Shown here: piece after piece, positions 49,411 to 50,639 of the stretch | Position numbering within the stretch: the stretch's first letter is position 1 | Layout of the letters: each line of letters starts with the position of its first letter | From: an uncultured Selenomonadaceae bacterium | Lineage (GTDB): Bacteria > Bacillota > Negativicutes > Selenomonadales > Selenomonadaceae | Assembly: GCA_905233135.1 (NCBI GenBank) | Contig: CAJOCQ010000019.1 | Span: 1 to 50,639, forward strand | Direction: 5' to 3' | Length of the DNA: 50,639 nt | Notes under the pieces: model-generated | Databases searched by the model: none | Seen by the model: only the letters and a program-made list of their open reading frames with translations | Told to the model about the DNA's origin: nothing | Made by a program: the position numbers and the translations under genes

Positions 49411-50256
49411 TTAAAAATAATATTTCGGATAAAAATTTTTATGTTTCAAAATCCAAACTCTCATATCTTCAAACATTTTTTCATACTGCGGAGCAACAGC
49501 AAAATTTTTGGTATTCACTAAACTTTTATCTGCAACAACGCCTTCTACAGGAAAAATTTTTATATCACGGTTAAAAATTTTTTTGAACAAATTCAGCATT
49601 TCATACTTCGTGATTGTAGAATTGTTTGTCAAATGGTAAAGCCCGTAAATATTTTCTTTAGCCGCCTTTTCAACCATTTGAGCCAAAAATAAAGTTGTAA
49701 CACCCGACCAAATTGCTTTAGTATATCCTTGAATTTCGCCTTTTTGTTGCATAAACCAATTTAATAAACCTATTCCTTCAGCTTCCAAGTCGGGACCAAT
49801 AATTGAATTTCTGAAAGTTATATTTTTATCGTCAATCAATTCGCCGAGTGCTTTTGTCCTATCATAAAAAGTTTCGCCATCCGGCTTAGAATTTTCGTCA
49901 TAATTTCCAACTTTACCGGAAAACACGCAATCTGTACTTAAATGAATTATTTTTGTATTTGTACCGGTGGTTATTTCCGCCAAAAAATGCGGGAGTTCAC
50001 TGTTTAATTTTATTGCCAATGTTTTATATTTTTCAGCAGATTTATTTAAAATTCCTATACAATTAACAATAAAATCAAAATTTCCTTCAGTGATAATTTT
50101 TTTAAGTTCGTTTTGATTTGTAACATCTGAAATTATATCAACGTGCGAAGAAAATTTTCTTCTTGAAAGTGCGGTAACATTGTAGTCCTGTTCACGCAGG
50201 TAGTGAAAAATAACGTGTCCCGCCATACCGGTGGAGCCCAAAACCAAAAATTTCAT
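49411..50256 (-). CDS. RmlD-like nucleotide-sugar reductase (short-chain dehydrogenase family)
   Basis: 281 residues. Rossmann start FLVLGSTGMAGHVIFHYL with GxxGxxG, and a catalytic Tyr-x3-Lys in FYDRTKALGE after HLSTDCVFSGKVG. It looks like dTDP-4-dehydrorhamnose reductase and the WbvR-type enzymes, without the cupin domain that makes CapF/FnlB about 370 residues. In the L-QuiNAc route such a reductase acts between the 4,6-dehydratase/epimerase and the 2-epimerase. Its ATG overlaps the stop of the preceding CapE-like fragment by 4 nt (ATGA), so they were translationally coupled. GACTGAATG lacks a strong ribosome site, fitting coupling. Confidence 0.82.
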   Translation of the reverse strand: MKFLVLGSTGMAGHVIFHYLREQDYNVTALSRRKFSSHVDIISDVTNQNELKKIITEGNFDFIVNCIGILNKSAEKYKTLAIKLNSELPHFLAEITTGTNTKIIHLSTDCVFSGKVGNYDENSKPDGETFYDRTKALGELIDDKNITFRNSIIGPDLEAEGIGLLNWFMQQKGEIQGYTKAIWSGVTTLFLAQMVEKAAKENIYGLYHLTNNSTITKYEMLNLFKKIFNRDIKIFPVEGVVADKSLVNTKNFAVAPQYEKMFEDMRVWILKHKNFYPKYYF

Positions 50257-50541
50257 TCAGACTGCCCCCTTTTTTGGGATTCCGCAAGCCATTTTTGAAC
50301 ATAATCTACACCGAGCAATTTTTTCTTTGTGCCTTCAATATCTAACTGTTGAGTATTTGAAGAGGTGTATGGTTCAATTCTGATAATTTCATTGTTGCCG
50401 CTTGAAAAATATTTTTCGTAATTTAAATTTCGTGAATCGACGGGAATGCGGAAATAATTTTCCATATCTTCAGATTTAATTTTTTCTTCGGTAGTCATAA
50501 GCGTTTCAAACATTTTTTCGCCGTGCCGAATACCGATTTCT
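50253..50541 (-). pseudogene. 3' fragment of a UDP-GlcNAc 4,6-dehydratase/5-epimerase gene (CapE/FnlA/WbvB type), cut by an IS
   Basis: The readable part begins REIGIRHGEKMFETLMTTEE and ends YVQKWLAESQKRGQSE. RHGEK(L/M)(Y/F)ETL is the C-terminal signature of CapE/FnlA/WbvB dehydratases. The N-terminal Rossmann part (about 250 residues) is absent: the sequence switches at 50541-50542 to the IS5-family end. The frame happens to stay open into the IS for 17 codons from an ATG at 50594, which gives a false start. The gene is interrupted, or its 5' part lies on the far side of the element. Confidence 0.8.
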
Positions 50542-50639
50542 CTAGGGGTTGTTGGTAAATTAAAAGTGGATAACAGAAGCGGCAAGATACACAAAATTCA
50601 AAAAGCAATCCGCCAATTTGTCGTAACGCGTTGCTATAT
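50542..50639 (-). mobile_element. 3' end of an IS5-family insertion sequence, right edge
   Basis: Bases 50542-50634 are the exact reverse complement of 1-93. On the minus strand they encode the same transposase C-terminus (IATRYDKLADCFLNF and onward, stop at 50562-50560), then the terminal repeat and CTAG. The element disrupts the CapE-like gene. The rest lies beyond the window. Confidence 0.75.

Noticed and set aside
315-50541. Prophage, integrative element or defence island
   Set aside because: No integrase, phage structural, restriction or cas genes are seen; the only mobile-element sequence is at the two edges.
50542-50594. ATG at 50594 as the start of the CapE-like gene
   Set aside because: These codons come from the IS end read in a chance open frame; family similarity begins only after 50541.

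Overview
The window looks like chromosome from a low-GC, diderm, anaerobic Firmicute, most likely an uncultured member of the Negativicutes (Selenomonadales-like). This is inferred from the gene set. MutS2, a TagO-type transferase and a DAP-type MurE point to Firmicutes. PilT/PilC, an EnvC-like M23 protein, a BepA-like M48 protease and nucleotide-sugar genes fit an outer membrane. MeaB fits a succinate-propionate metabolism and HypF fits hydrogenase use. No 16S rRNA is present, so the placement is tentative.

Layout. 1-300: end of an IS5-family transposase gene plus a structured repeat. 315-3554: M48-TPR protease and GH32 sucrase. 3577-4009: decayed BrnT/BrnA toxin-antitoxin remnant. 4008-9769: ArgA-type acetyltransferase, zinc-ribbon protein, endonuclease III, L,D-transpeptidase, PII, an internally deleted ammonium transporter, WecB and TagO. 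9770-10212: divergent promoters and a candidate small RNA. 10213-15910: EAL sensor, small secreted peptide, MeaB, C39-like protein and an MsrA-like protein without its catalytic Cys. 15862-20176: HypF, glycosyltransferase and a membrane-anchored protein. 20481-25163: TrmD, a short Hsp70, a Lys-rich small protein and a C11 lipoprotein. 25230-29346: murE-murF-mraY. 29380-35230: adaptor, exported GH13 and a three-domain AT3-CapA-SGNH protein. 35589-43610: a substrate-binding lipoprotein, ftsE, ftsX, an EnvC-like gene, a NERD-helicase and mutS2, all in one direction. 43872-46042: pilT-pilC. 46376-48163: tRNA-Gln and a frameshifted PAS-GGDEF-EAL gene. 48242-50639: a UDP-L-amino-sugar cassette cut off by a second IS5-family end.

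Much of the window serves the cell envelope: peptidoglycan precursors (MurE, MurF, MraY), peptidoglycan remodelling (FtsEX with the M23 protein, L,D-transpeptidase), polysaccharide precursors (TagO, two 2-epimerases, an RmlD-like reductase, a 4,6-dehydratase remnant) and surface modification (AT3-CapA-SGNH). Two EAL proteins, one of them broken, suggest c-di-GMP signalling.

The most unusual content is non-coding. A structured repeat family lies between co-directional genes, always in the same orientation to the downstream gene and 37-61 nt before its start codon. A second element is a long hairpin built from 7-nt units; its two copies differ by one unit in both arms, and each supplies the stop codon of the preceding gene. 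Several genes are decaying or rearranged: brnTA, amt, the PAS-GGDEF-EAL gene and the fnlA/capE-like gene. The window ends in a 93-bp perfect inverted repeat formed by the two IS ends, which is also where a draft contig would be expected to stop.
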